DNA of 64,000 nucleotides. It comes from Erwinia sp039023475 (GTDB lineage Bacteria > Pseudomonadota > Gammaproteobacteria > Enterobacterales > Enterobacteriaceae). Numbering within the stretch: the stretch's first letter is position 1; every line of letters begins with the position of its first letter. Shown here piece by piece: positions 18,445 through 27,659 of this stretch. The stretch covers positions 158,151 to 222,150 of the forward strand of contig NZ_JBCHVB010000007.1 of assembly GCF_039023475.1 (NCBI RefSeq), read 5' to 3'. The position numbers and the translations under genes are program-made. The notes below the pieces were generated by a model. That model saw nothing but the letters and a program-made list of their open reading frames with translations. It was not told the origin of the DNA and ran no database searches.

Positions 18445-20596
18445 CGGTTTGCTCCGGCTGCTCCGCCATGCTGCGCAGGGTGACAAAATCAGGCTTGCCG
18501 CTGCCAAGCAGGGGAAGCTGCTGCAAGACGCGGATGTCGCGCGGCACCGCCAGTTCCGGCGCACCCAGCTCGCGTGCGGCGCGCAGAAGCTGTTCTCTGG
18601 TCAGCTCGCTATCGGTGGTGAAGAGCACCAGCGCCTCGCCACGGTTGCCGTCGGGCCGCATTGAGGCGGCGTGCTGTTTTTCACCGGAGGCGGTGAGGGC
18701 CAGCTGTTCAACCGTTTCCAGCGACACCATCTCTCCGGCGATTTTGGCGAAGCGTTTTACGCGCCCCTCGATCTTACAAAAGCCCTGCTCATCAAAGCTG
18801 ACAATATCACCGGTATCGTACCAGCCCGGCTCCATCTGGCCTTCGCCGTTATCCGCCTGGGGCGTTTCCAGCACGCCGGGGTTCTCAACGCGCAGGTAGC
18901 CCTTCATGATATTGGGCCCCCGCAGCTGAAGCAGCCCGCCCTGCTCAATGCCCGGCACCGAAATCAGACGGGAATCCATACCTGGCAGGATGCGCCCGAC
19001 GGTATGGTTTCTGGCCGCCATCGGCACGTTAATCGCCACCACGGGCGCGCACTCCGTGACGCCGTAGCCCTCCAGAATGCGGATGCCGAATTTATCCATC
19101 CAGGTCTGACGCGTACCTTCCTGAAGCTTTTCCGCCCCGGCGACCACGTAGCGCAGGCGGGCGAAATCATAAGGATTGGCGAAGCGGGCATAGTTACCCA
19201 GGAAGGTGGAGGTTCCAAAGAGCACGGTACAGTTACGGTCATAGACCAGTTCCGGCACGACGCGGTAATGCAGCGGGCTGGGATAGAGGAAAACCTGCGC
19301 GCCGGTCATCAGCGGCGTGAACAGCCCCACCGTCAGGCCGAAGGCATGAAACAGCGGCAGCGCTGACATAAAGCGATCGCGCGGGGTAAAATCCGCTACG
19401 GTGCGGATCTGTTCAACGTTCGCCAGCAGGCTTTTGTGCGAATGGACAACCCCTTTCGGATGCCCTTCTGAACCCGAGGTGAAAAGCACCATCGCGGCAT
19501 CTTCAGGCTGCTGCTCTACCGCCGCCAGCCGTGGCAGCAGCAGGCGGCTCAGCACCCAAAGTTTATCCTGAGTGGTGACGGTGTCTTTTAAATCCTCCAG
19601 GTAGATCCAGGTTACCTGAGTCACTTCTTCCGGCAGATGCCAGAGCTTGCCCTTATCCAGAAACTGTCGTGAGGTGAATACGGTTTTCACCTTTGAAGCA
19701 CTCAGCGCGCTGCTGAGTCCTTTCACACCGGCAGTATAGTTAAGCATGGCCGGCACGCGGCCCCGCATTGAGGCGCCGAGGATCGCAGCAGCGGATACCG
19801 TCGCGTTAGGCAGCAGCAGGCCGATATATTCCCCCGGCGCGGTGTAGCGTTCCAGAATCCGCCCCACGCCGAGCGCCTTTTTCAGCAGGCCGGTATAGCT
19901 GTCCGGCTTAAAATTCACATCTTCAATGCAGGGCTTGAACAGGCCGTAGCGCGTGCGGGCAGCCAGAAAAGCTTCATAGAGCGTTTCACGCGGGCGCACC
20001 GCCATGCGGGCTTCCATCATGATGTGATGAAGATGCTCGCCGGCCAGCCTGCGGCGCTCGCGCGCTTTTGGCGCTTCCGGCATCGGGATCAGCGTGGCGG
20101 GCAGCACGGTCAGGCTGATGCGGGGAAAGAGGCGGCGCTTGAAGATGCCCGCCAGGCGGCCAAACGGCGTGAACTCCGCCCCTTCAATACGCACGGGCAC
20201 CAGGGTCGCCTGGGTTCTGGCAGCCACAAATCCGGCCCCGTCATAAATTTTCATTAAGGAGCCGGTGACGGTAATGCGTCCTTCCGGGAATATCACCACG
20301 GGCCGTCCCTGATTAATTTCCCTGATCAGGTGCTTAACGGACATTGGCCTGGCCGGGTCAAGCGGGACGATATTAACGACCTTGCGCACCAGCTTCATGT
20401 ACCAGCGATCGCTGATGGAGCCGTAGATGGCAAAGGTGGGCTTCACCGGCAGAAAAGCCGCCATCAGCGCGCCGTCAAGAAAAGACATATGGTTAGGGAC
20501 GATCAGCACCTTTTCCCGTGACAGCGGGGAGAGATCGCCCTTCAGTCCTGTGCGGTAAAAAAGCCTGAAAACCAGCCGTAAAAAAGAAAAAAGCAT
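18437..20596 (-). CDS. aas: Bifunctional acyl-ACP synthetase / 2-acylglycerophosphoethanolamine acyltransferase
   Basis: Aas re-acylates lysophosphatidylethanolamine at the inner membrane. The 719-residue protein, the same length as in E. coli, has an N-terminal PlsC-type acyltransferase domain (NHMSFLDG, the HX4D motif near residue 36; FPEGRITVTG). An AMP-forming acyl-ACP synthetase domain follows (LFTSGSEGHPKGV near residue 370; GYGVTE; YDTGD). It is directly upstream of lplT, its transport partner. Confidence 0.97.
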   Translation of the reverse strand: MLFSFLRLVFRLFYRTGLKGDLSPLSREKVLIVPNHMSFLDGALMAAFLPVKPTFAIYGSISDRWYMKLVRKVVNIVPLDPARPMSVKHLIREINQGRPVVIFPEGRITVTGSLMKIYDGAGFVAARTQATLVPVRIEGAEFTPFGRLAGIFKRRLFPRISLTVLPATLIPMPEAPKARERRRLAGEHLHHIMMEARMAVRPRETLYEAFLAARTRYGLFKPCIEDVNFKPDSYTGLLKKALGVGRILERYTAPGEYIGLLLPNATVSAAAILGASMRGRVPAMLNYTAGVKGLSSALSASKVKTVFTSRQFLDKGKLWHLPEEVTQVTWIYLEDLKDTVTTQDKLWVLSRLLLPRLAAVEQQPEDAAMVLFTSGSEGHPKGVVHSHKSLLANVEQIRTVADFTPRDRFMSALPLFHAFGLTVGLFTPLMTGAQVFLYPSPLHYRVVPELVYDRNCTVLFGTSTFLGNYARFANPYDFARLRYVVAGAEKLQEGTRQTWMDKFGIRILEGYGVTECAPVVAINVPMAARNHTVGRILPGMDSRLISVPGIEQGGLLQLRGPNIMKGYLRVENPGVLETPQADNGEGQMEPGWYDTGDIVSFDEQGFCKIEGRVKRFAKIAGEMVSLETVEQLALTASGEKQHAASMRPDGNRGEALVLFTTDSELTREQLLRAARELGAPELAVPRDIRVLQQLPLLGSGKPDFVTLRSMAEQPEQTDA

Positions 20597-20738
20597 GCCA
20601 GCTCCTTAGCAGCAAAATGATGGCTATAACCATGCCGGATAAGGCAGTACAACTCAACGTTCAGAGGGGAATATTTGCAGGGAAGGAGGAAGCAGCCGCC
20701 GCGCTGCTGCACGGCGGGTTGTAATCGGCCTTTACGCA

Positions 20739-22460
20739 TCAGCCGCTGTGGCTGGCATAAAGCGCGTCGGGAGCGATGTTCATATGTTTGAGGACGGGAC
20801 CGATGATATTGCCAAAGATGGGCGCGGCGACCGTACCGCCGAAGTGGTCATCGCCGCCAGGATGGTTGACCACCACCACCAGCGCCACCTCCGGATGACT
20901 GGCGGGTGCCACGCCAGCGGTGTAGTTAATATAGCCGCCGTCATATTTGCCGCTATCACCCATCTTCTCCGCCGTACCGGTTTTAATCGCCATGCGGTAG
21001 CCTGGCACGGCGGCGCGTACCCCGCTGCCGCCGGGCAGCGCATCACTTTCCATCATATGGACGACCGCGCGCACCGTCGCTTCGTCGGCTACGCGTTTTC
21101 CTATCACCGGCGGCGTGACTTTGGTGATGGAAAGGGGACGGTAGAGGCCAAAGGAGCCCAGCGTGGCGTATTCGCGGGCAATCTGCAACGGCGTCACGCG
21201 CAGCCCGTAGCCAAACGAGAAGGTCGCCCGCTCAATATCGGCCCAGCGCTCGCGGTGCAGCGGAAAGTAGCCGACGCTCTCGCCGGTCAGCCCCAGCCCG
21301 GTCGGCTTGCCCAGCCCGAAAGCATGGTAGGTGTTCACCAGCGCTTCCGCCGGCATGGCCAGCGCGATGTGGGAGACGCCGATATCGCTCGATTTCTGCA
21401 AGATGCCGGTCATGGTCAGGCGCGGCCAGTGTCCGACATCGCGGATCAGATGGCCATTAACGCGATAGGGCGTGGTATCCAGCACCGAATCGGGCCGCAC
21501 CAGCTTGCGCGCCAGCCCTTCCATTACCACCAGCGGTTTAACGGTGGAGCCGGGCTCAAAGCTGTCGTTGATCGCCACGTTGCGCATCTGGCTCGGCGAA
21601 ACATCAGCAAAGTTATTCGGATTAAACGACGGATAAGAGGCCATACCGAGGATCTCCCCGGTGTCTATTTTGATCATCACCGCCGCGCCGGAATCTGCCT
21701 TGTTCAGCAGCACGCCGTCGCGCAGCGCGCTATAGAGGGTGTACTGATCAAATTTATCGATGCTGAGCTGTATCGTCGGGGCCTGACGTGGCGGCTCATA
21801 ATTGAGCATAGCGATAATGTGCCCGTCGGCATCCTGACGGTATTTCTCCACGCCCGGCGTGCCCTGAAGCACCTTATCAAATCCTTTTTCCAGCCCGTTC
21901 AGCCCCTTATTATCCGCGCCGACAATCCCCAGCAGCGGTGCCGTAGCTTCACTCATCGGATAGAAACGGCTGTCGTCGTAGCGGGAGCTGATGCCGGCCA
22001 GGTGAAGTTTGGCGATATCCTTGGCGATGCCCAGCTCAATCTTGCGGCCAAGATAGAGGAAACGTCGCCGTGGGTTCGCTTTAATTTGCGCGGAGATTTG
22101 TTCAGGACGTTGATCGAGGGCGTTGGCAAGATAAAGCCATCTGGCGTCGGTAAAGTCGGGGTTAGCTTCCAGTACTCGCTTCGGATCGGCAATGATATCG
22201 CGCGACGGCACGCTCAGCGCCAGCGCTTCCCCGTTGCGATCCAGCAGCGTTCCCCGGTTGGTCGGCAGCGTGACGGTGCGCAGCGAGCGCTGATCCGCCT
22301 CCTTTTCCAGCATCGGATGGTTGATAAGCTGCAAATCGGCTACCCAGCCCAGTAGCAGCAGCATACAGCCGACCACGCCCAGGCACATCACCCGAAAACG
22401 GACGGGATTGAACGGCGAGCTGGCCTGACCTTTTGCCCCTGATTTTTTTAAGCGCGACAT
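20739..22460 (-). CDS. FtsI-type class B penicillin-binding protein (FtsI paralog)
   Basis: The 573-residue protein is a division-type peptidoglycan transpeptidase resembling PBP3. It has one membrane anchor (residues 25-46), a pedestal domain (RGTLLDRNG at 69-77) and a transpeptidase domain. S305 and K308 (STVK) and the KTG box at 493-495 are present. The middle motif reads S357-S-D359 where FtsI has SxN. It stands alone between aas and the Omr RNA, outside any mra/division cluster, so it is a second FtsI-like enzyme rather than the main ftsI. Salmonella carries an acid-condition FtsI paralog (PBP3sal), a plausible functional parallel. The start ATG is preceded by an A/T-rich stretch with no clear strong ribosome-binding site. 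Confidence 0.88.
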   Translation of the reverse strand: MSRLKKSGAKGQASSPFNPVRFRVMCLGVVGCMLLLLGWVADLQLINHPMLEKEADQRSLRTVTLPTNRGTLLDRNGEALALSVPSRDIIADPKRVLEANPDFTDARWLYLANALDQRPEQISAQIKANPRRRFLYLGRKIELGIAKDIAKLHLAGISSRYDDSRFYPMSEATAPLLGIVGADNKGLNGLEKGFDKVLQGTPGVEKYRQDADGHIIAMLNYEPPRQAPTIQLSIDKFDQYTLYSALRDGVLLNKADSGAAVMIKIDTGEILGMASYPSFNPNNFADVSPSQMRNVAINDSFEPGSTVKPLVVMEGLARKLVRPDSVLDTTPYRVNGHLIRDVGHWPRLTMTGILQKSSDIGVSHIALAMPAEALVNTYHAFGLGKPTGLGLTGESVGYFPLHRERWADIERATFSFGYGLRVTPLQIAREYATLGSFGLYRPLSITKVTPPVIGKRVADEATVRAVVHMMESDALPGGSGVRAAVPGYRMAIKTGTAEKMGDSGKYDGGYINYTAGVAPASHPEVALVVVVNHPGGDDHFGGTVAAPIFGNIIGPVLKHMNIAPDALYASHSG

Positions 22461-22561
22461 GATTTTTTTCTGCTGTGGTTAGCGGAGTAACAGGCGGTGA
22501 GTTATATAAAAAATGCGCCAGAGAGAACAGCGGAACTCTGTATCAGATCGTGATTCTGGAT

Positions 22562-22641
22562 AAAAAAAACCTGCGCATCTGCGCAGGTTGGTGAAACAAA
22601 GTCTGAAAACTGTTTGATGTTCACCCATCAATACCTCTGGG
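22562..22641 (-). ncRNA. omrA: OmrA/OmrB-family small regulatory RNA
   Basis: On the minus strand an RNA of about 80 bases begins CCCAGAGGTATTGAT (5' end at 22641), the conserved seed of OmrA and OmrB. It ends with the stem AACCTGCGCAGATGCGCAGGTT followed by eight T residues (22562-22569), also conserved. In E. coli two tandem copies lie between aas and galR; here only one is seen at the equivalent place. These Hfq-dependent RNAs repress outer-membrane receptors, curli and flagellar regulators under EnvZ-OmpR control. A GCTACA -10-like box lies 8 bases before the start. I cannot tell whether it is orthologous to OmrA or OmrB. Confidence 0.9.
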
Positions 22642-22689
22642 ACTGAAACTGTAGCAATCCGACGTGCCGCTTCGCCAGCCAGGATTCGC

Positions 22690-22713
22690 AACAGTTACCC
22701 GCAAAATGTAACC
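22690..22713 (-). promoter_or_regulatory. Probable OmpR-binding site for the Omr RNA
   Basis: About 49-72 bases upstream of the RNA start, the minus strand reads GGTTACATTTTGCGGGTAAC followed by TGTT. It contains two GTTAC/GTAAC half-sites in the style of OmpR boxes. Omr RNAs are activated by OmpR in E. coli, and the expected -35 position here (CTGGCG) is poor, as for an activator-dependent promoter. The site is inferred from pattern and spacing. Confidence 0.55.
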
Positions 22714-22726
22714 AGGCGTGTGATTC

Positions 22727-25006
22727 TTAAACAGTTTTGCAATCTTTCGCTTTTTCTATCTCAACCAGGCAGCTCATGGCGTTAGGTCCCTGGGTCAGCG
22801 ACGAGGTGCCGATGTCCAGCGTCAGGACGTTGGGATTCCCGGCGCGGTCATAAGGCTGCCACGCCTGGCCAAACCCCGGGTCGAACCAGGCACCGGTGGC
22901 GATCAGGACGACGCCGGGCGTAACGCCATCGGTCAGCCTGACGCCCGCCAGCATCCGGCCCCGCTCATTCGTCACTTCAATCACATCACCGTCCGCGATT
23001 CCGCGCGGGGCGGCATCATCATAGTGCATCCTCAGCGTTTCATGACCGGCCGTTTTGGCGGCCTGTACCGACGGCGTGGCGTCCATCTGGCTGTGCAGCC
23101 GGTCAGCGGGTTGAATGGAGATCATATGCAGCGGGAAGCGGTCGCTGATTTCCGCGCCCAGCCACTCTTTCGGCGGCTGCCATTCCGGGTGTGGTGCAAA
23201 ATCATCAAGCTGATAGCCAGCAATCGTCTCGCTGAAAAGTTCGATTTTGCCGCTGGCGGTGTTAATCGGATGGGCTACCGGGTCCTGCCTGAACTCTTCC
23301 ATGAAGATAAAAGGTTTTTCGCCTTCCGGCACTTCCACATAGCCCTGCTCCCAGAAGCTCTGGAACGCCGGCCAGTGCATACCTTTACGCTCATGCGCAG
23401 CGGCACACTGCTGGTAAAGATGCTCGATCCACTGCGCTTCATTACGGTTTTCGGTAAAGGTGTCCCGGTAGCCCAGGCGTTCCGCCAGGTCGGCAAAAAT
23501 ATCAAAATCGTTGCGGGCCTGATGCTGTGGCCTGATTGCCTGGTGCATCGCCAGCACAAAGCGATCGCGGGAGGAACCGCCGATATCGTTACGCTCAAGC
23601 GAGGTGGTCACCGGCAGCACAATATCCGCCATCTTCGCGGCGGGCGTCCAGACAATGTCCTGCACAATAACCGTATCCGGGCGCTGCCAGCCTTCCACCA
23701 GCCGGTTAAGCTGCTGATGGTGATGGAAAGGATTGCCGCCTGCCCAGTGGATAAGGTGGATATCGGGGTAGTGATGCGTTTCGCCCTGGAAGCGGTACGG
23801 CGCGCCGGGATTAAGCAGCATATCGCTGATGCGGGCGACGGGAATTGCCTGGTCCGCAATCGGGTTCACGCCGGTCGACATCAGCGGCGCCGGGCCTTCA
23901 ATACGCGGGTTTCCGACGCTGTTCATTGAGCCATGACCGAAAGAGAAACCGGCGCCCGGCAGGCCAGGCTGGCCCAGCATGGCGGAGAGCGCGATCATCA
24001 TCCAGTAAGGCTGCTCGCCACGATGCGCACGCTGGACGGAATAGGAACAGGTGATAAAGCTGCGTCTGCCCGCCAGCTGTTTTGCCAGCTCAACAATGCG
24101 CGATGCCGGAATACCGGTGATCTCACTGGCCCACTGCGGCGTTTTTGGCGTGCCGTCCTCAACGCCGAGCAGGTAGCGACGCAGCTGAGGATAACCGACG
24201 CAGTGCGTTTGCAGGAAGGTCTGATCTACCGCGCCATTGCGCTCAATTTCATAGCCGATCGCCAGCATCAGCGCCACGTCCGTATTCGGGCGAATCGGGA
24301 TCCATTCTGCATTGACGAATTCAGGGCAGTCATCGCGCATCGGGCTGATATTGATAACTTTAGTGCCCTTCGCCGCCAGCTGAAGCAGCGCCGGCTTCAG
24401 GCTGTGCTGACCCGCGCCTCCCGAGGCAACCTGGCCATTTTTCAGCGCCAGCCCGCCAAAGGCGACAAAGATGTCACAGTGTTCGATTACCTGCGGCCAG
24501 TCGGTCACGCGGCCGGTCAGCGGCATATAGGTACCAATCACATAAGGCAGGAAAAACTGCGCCGCACCCCAGCTGTAGTTGCCCTGCTGATCGATACCGC
24601 CGCCGCCCTGAAAGTAGAAACGGCGCACCAGCGTGCGGGCATGATTGACGCGTCCGGCGGATGACCAGCCGTAGGAACCGTTAAAAATCCCTGCCGCGCC
24701 GTAGCGATCGCGTACCCGCCGGTTCTCTTCCGCCACCAGATCCAGCGCCGTCTCCCAGTCCACTTCGACAAAATCTTCGCGCCCGCGCAGCGTTCTGTCG
24801 CTCTTTTCACGCGATTTGAGCCAGGAGCGCCGCACCATGGGCTGGCGAATACGCTTATCGGAATAGACCAGTTCCGGAATGGTATTCAGCATCGGCGACG
24901 GATCCTGGTCGGCAAAGAAGGGTTCACAGCGCAGCAGTTTGCCCGCTTCCACAACGGCGTTAAAGGCGCCCCAGTGGGCGAGATGCGGTACTTTTTTTAC
25001 AGTCAT
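22727..25006 (-). CDS. Cytoplasmic molybdopterin S/N-oxide reductase (BisC/TorZ-like)
   Basis: The 759-residue protein is a DMSO-reductase-family enzyme binding bis-molybdopterin guanine dinucleotide. GSYGWSSAGRVNH near residue 110 holds the serine expected to ligate molybdenum. Other family blocks are WAGGNPFHHHQQLNRL, ADIVLPVTTSLERNDIG and SIQPADRLHSQMD. There is no twin-arginine signal and no N-terminal iron-sulfur cysteine motif, which fits cytoplasmic biotin sulfoxide reductase (BisC, 777 residues in E. coli) better than periplasmic TorA/TorZ. No membrane cytochrome or chaperone gene is next to it. The substrate (biotin or methionine sulfoxide, TMAO) cannot be fixed. It ends just before the Omr control region. 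Confidence 0.85.
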   Translation of the reverse strand: MTVKKVPHLAHWGAFNAVVEAGKLLRCEPFFADQDPSPMLNTIPELVYSDKRIRQPMVRRSWLKSREKSDRTLRGREDFVEVDWETALDLVAEENRRVRDRYGAAGIFNGSYGWSSAGRVNHARTLVRRFYFQGGGGIDQQGNYSWGAAQFFLPYVIGTYMPLTGRVTDWPQVIEHCDIFVAFGGLALKNGQVASGGAGQHSLKPALLQLAAKGTKVINISPMRDDCPEFVNAEWIPIRPNTDVALMLAIGYEIERNGAVDQTFLQTHCVGYPQLRRYLLGVEDGTPKTPQWASEITGIPASRIVELAKQLAGRRSFITCSYSVQRAHRGEQPYWMMIALSAMLGQPGLPGAGFSFGHGSMNSVGNPRIEGPAPLMSTGVNPIADQAIPVARISDMLLNPGAPYRFQGETHHYPDIHLIHWAGGNPFHHHQQLNRLVEGWQRPDTVIVQDIVWTPAAKMADIVLPVTTSLERNDIGGSSRDRFVLAMHQAIRPQHQARNDFDIFADLAERLGYRDTFTENRNEAQWIEHLYQQCAAAHERKGMHWPAFQSFWEQGYVEVPEGEKPFIFMEEFRQDPVAHPINTASGKIELFSETIAGYQLDDFAPHPEWQPPKEWLGAEISDRFPLHMISIQPADRLHSQMDATPSVQAAKTAGHETLRMHYDDAAPRGIADGDVIEVTNERGRMLAGVRLTDGVTPGVVLIATGAWFDPGFGQAWQPYDRAGNPNVLTLDIGTSSLTQGPNAMSCLVEIEKAKDCKTV

Positions 25007-25200
25007 GAGCGAGTCCGGCAGGCATTATCTTTTTCGTGAAGGTCAGAATACCATTTTTTCCCGGCCTTGCGTCCTCTGGCGCGCCGGCAATCATCTGCGA
25101 CGCTCCGCCCCGGCGGCGGGAGAATTTATCCAGCTTTGCGACGTCGCTGGCATTCTGTCTGCTTGAAGTCATCCGGAAATTCCGCAACACTTAAGGCAAT

Positions 25201-25212
25201 GTAAACGCTTAC
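25201..25212. promoter_or_regulatory. GalR operator upstream of galR
   Basis: The palindrome GTAAACGCTTAC, preceded by T, lies 20 bases before the galR start codon. It matches the GalR/GalS operator pattern (TGTAAACG-TT-C). GalR of E. coli represses its own gene, so negative autoregulation is the likely role. The call is based on motif and location. Confidence 0.75.
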
Positions 25213-25232
25213 CCAGGAAGGCCCTTTACCCT

Positions 25233-26234
25233 ATGGCTACCATTAAGGATGTTGCCAGACTTGCAGGCGTTTCCGTCGCCACCGTGTCCCGCGTGATCAA
25301 CCATTCTCCCAAGGCGAGCGAAGCGTCACGGCTGGCGGTAACCCAGGCGATGGAAGAGCTTCACTATCATCCAAACGCCAATGCGCGCGCCCTGGCCCAG
25401 CAGTCGACCGAAACGATGGGGCTGGTGGTGTGTGACGTTTCCGATCCCTTTTTCGGCGCGCTGGTCAAAGCGGTGGAAGAAGTGGCCTATGGAACCGGAA
25501 ATTTTCTGCTGATTGGTAACGGTTACCATAATGAGCAAAAAGAGCGCCAGGCGATTGAACAATTGATCCGTCACCGCTGCGGCGCGCTGATCGTCCACGC
25601 CAAAAAGATCCCGGATGCCGAGCTGATTGGATTGATGAAGCAGATCCCCGGCATGGTGCTGCTTAACCGCACGGTGCCGGGTTTTGAGGATCGCTGTATC
25701 GCCCTTGACGATCGCTACGGCGCCTGGCTGGCGACCCGCCATCTGATCCAGCAGGGGCATACCAATATCGCCTGGATCAGCTCCAACCATCCTATCTCCG
25801 ATGCTGAGGATCGTCTCCAGGGCTATTACGATGCGCTGAAAGAGCATAATCTGCCCTGCAACGATCGTCTTGTCGCGCTGGGTGAACCGGATGAAGTCGG
25901 CGGCGAGCAGGCGATCACCGAGCTGCTGGGACGGGGGAAAAACTTTACCGCCGTCGCCTGCTATAACGACTCGATGGCGGCGGGCGCGCTGGCGGTGCTG
26001 AGTGATAACGCGGTGCGGGTGCCCGAAGAGATGTCGCTGATTGGCTTTGATGATGTGCTGGTATCGCGCTATGTGCGCCCTCGCCTGACGACGGTGCGTT
26101 ATCCTATTGTCACTATGGCGCAGCAGGCAGCAGAACTGGCGCTGGCGCTGGCAAACAGTCAGCCCCGGCCGGAAGTTACCAATATGTTCAGCCCGACGCT
26201 GGTACGTCGGCACTCCGTCGGCTCGCCGGGTTAA
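25233..26234 (+). CDS. galR: LacI-family galactose operon repressor GalR
   Basis: GalR represses galactose transport and metabolism genes and is released by galactose. The 333-residue protein begins MATIKDVARLAGVSVATVSRVINHSPKASEASR, the LacI-type helix-turn-helix and hinge of GalR. Its sugar-binding core (GNGYHNEQKERQAIEQLIRHRCGALIVHAK, LIGFDDVLVSRYVRPRLTTVRYPI) is nearly identical to E. coli. It is the true orthologue, still linked to aas-omr. lysA, its usual next neighbour, is replaced here by an acetyltransferase and a sugar-PTS cluster. Confidence 0.97.
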   Translation: MATIKDVARLAGVSVATVSRVINHSPKASEASRLAVTQAMEELHYHPNANARALAQQSTETMGLVVCDVSDPFFGALVKAVEEVAYGTGNFLLIGNGYHNEQKERQAIEQLIRHRCGALIVHAKKIPDAELIGLMKQIPGMVLLNRTVPGFEDRCIALDDRYGAWLATRHLIQQGHTNIAWISSNHPISDAEDRLQGYYDALKEHNLPCNDRLVALGEPDEVGGEQAITELLGRGKNFTAVACYNDSMAAGALAVLSDNAVRVPEEMSLIGFDDVLVSRYVRPRLTTVRYPIVTMAQQAAELALALANSQPRPEVTNMFSPTLVRRHSVGSPG

Positions 26235-26303
26235 CCGGGACAGCGCAGCGCGGCTCATGGCCGGGTGCTCCCCCGCCCGGCGGGCTTCGTCGCTCAGGCT
26301 GGC

Positions 26304-26771
26304 TTATCCGGCCCGCAGCGGCTGGTGATAGAGCCGCACCGCCCTGTCGGGATAATCCAGCGCGTCGCCGATATAGCGCCAGCCGAAGCGTTCGTAATAG
26401 TCCGCACAGGCGGAATAGAGATAGAGATCCGCATAGCCGCGCTGACGGCTTTCTTCCCTTACCCGCTGCTGGAGCTTTTCGCTTATCCCGCGCCCACGGC
26501 AGCCCTCATCGACATAAAGCGCGGCCAGCCACGGGAAGAGATCCTGACGGCTGATCAGATCGCAGCGCCACAATCCCACCGTCCCCACCGCGCGATCGCC
26601 CTCAAGGGCGACGAAAGTGAGGGGCAGATCGCTTCCACTCAGGCTGCTTTGCAGGATGCTGGCAAAAAACGCCCGGCTGTTACCGCTGCCAAACGCCGTG
26701 AAAAGCCACTCCGTAATCTGATCACGGTGCGCCAGCGCTTCAGCCAGCGGCACGATGGTCAGCGCCGTCAC
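26304..26771 (-). CDS. GNAT-family N-acetyltransferase
   Basis: The 155-residue protein has the GNAT fold: the acetyl-CoA loop in LYVDEGCRGRGISEKLQQRV (residues 86-105, RGRGIS pyrophosphate loop), preceded by the beta-4 strand LFPWLAALYV. The C-terminal YERFGWRYIGD is typical. The acceptor substrate is unknown. It overlaps the stop of the GntR gene (ATGA at 26768-26771), so it is the last gene of the beta-glucoside PTS transcript. A role in that pathway is not evident. Confidence 0.85.
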   Translation of the reverse strand: MTALTIVPLAEALAHRDQITEWLFTAFGSGNSRAFFASILQSSLSGSDLPLTFVALEGDRAVGTVGLWRCDLISRQDLFPWLAALYVDEGCRGRGISEKLQQRVREESRQRGYADLYLYSACADYYERFGWRYIGDALDYPDRAVRLYHQPLRAG

Positions 26772-27550
26772 ACCAGCTTGCCCTGAAAAATAGGCACGGA
26801 TTCAAACAGGTAGCCGTCAAAATCGGGCGCGTCCGCATCCGACAGTTCCAGCAGTGAATTTTTCACATTTTCGAGATGCTGCCACATCGCCTGCCAGGAA
26901 CCCATGACGTCCCGGCGGCGCAGCGCGGCAAGAATGGTCTGATGATCGCCCAGCCATTTCAGGCGATAGGGGCGCGTTTCAATATGGCTGCGGAGCTGCT
27001 GCCACAGCGGATTGTTTTCATGGTGCCGCCAGATGCTGGTCACCGTATCCAGCAGCATCTGATTCTGCGTCGCCCCCGCCAGCAGCAGGTGGAATAACTT
27101 ATCGTTATCCTGGCTGCAATCGTTAACGGCGATCGCCTTCTGTTCCTGCTCGAGAATTCGTTTGAGGTTTTCGATGTCGGCTTTAGTGGCCATTTTGGCG
27201 GCAAAGGCGGCGATATTGCTCTCCAGCAGTTGACGCGCCTGGAGCATTTCGAAAGGCCCCACGTCGCTGCGGAAGAACGCCTCTTCTTCATCGCTGCTTT
27301 CGGAAGGAATACGCATCACGTAGACGCCGGAGCTCTGACGAATATCGACGGTGCCCTCCAGCTCCAGCATCAGCAGCGCTTCACGCACGATGGTGCGGCT
27401 AACGCCCCAGGTTTCGGCTATATGCCGTTCAGGAGGCAACCGCGAACCGACGGGATACTTCCCGTCGGTAATTTGCTGGCGCAGATGTTGTCCAATTTCC
27501 TGATACTGCTTTTTTTCCTGTCCAGGCGCGCCCTTTTCCACTTCATTCAC
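26768..27550 (-). CDS. GntR/FadR-family regulator, UxuR/ExuR-like, of the beta-glucoside PTS cluster
   Basis: An N-terminal winged helix-turn-helix (IGQHLRQQITDGKYPVGSRLPPERHIAETWGVSRTIVREALLMLELEG) is followed by an FCD effector domain. The C-terminal half (GPFEMLQARQLLESNIAAFAA; MWQHLENVKNSLLELSD...FDGYLFES) closely resembles E. coli UxuR. The start is uncertain: I use a GTG at 27550, and the frame is open to an ATG at 27643. Three TTGGCATACCAA-type palindromes between the PTS genes resemble the UxuR/ExuR operator and are its likely targets. It is a probable repressor responding to a sugar-phosphate or uronate-like ligand; the effector is unknown. Confidence 0.82.
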   Translation of the reverse strand: MNEVEKGAPGQEKKQYQEIGQHLRQQITDGKYPVGSRLPPERHIAETWGVSRTIVREALLMLELEGTVDIRQSSGVYVMRIPSESSDEEEAFFRSDVGPFEMLQARQLLESNIAAFAAKMATKADIENLKRILEQEQKAIAVNDCSQDNDKLFHLLLAGATQNQMLLDTVTSIWRHHENNPLWQQLRSHIETRPYRLKWLGDHQTILAALRRRDVMGSWQAMWQHLENVKNSLLELSDADAPDFDGYLFESVPIFQGKLV

Positions 27551-27659
27551 CCTTAACTCATTGACGAAAATCGCTATCCCGCCGCGCAGAGCCGTGTTGC
27601 CAGGCTTTTTTTCTGCGGGCCGGAACGCTTTCCTGCCCGCCACAGACGAGTTTCTGGTG

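Noticed and set aside
20748..22355. A 535-codon plus-strand frame opposite the FtsI paralog
   Set aside because: The minus-strand frame has all transpeptidase motifs. The plus-strand frame is rich in Arg/His as expected for an antisense shadow.
22479..22691. A 70-codon minus-strand frame across the Omr region
   Set aside because: The segment is explained by the small RNA with its terminator; the frame has no ribosome-binding site or protein-like pattern.
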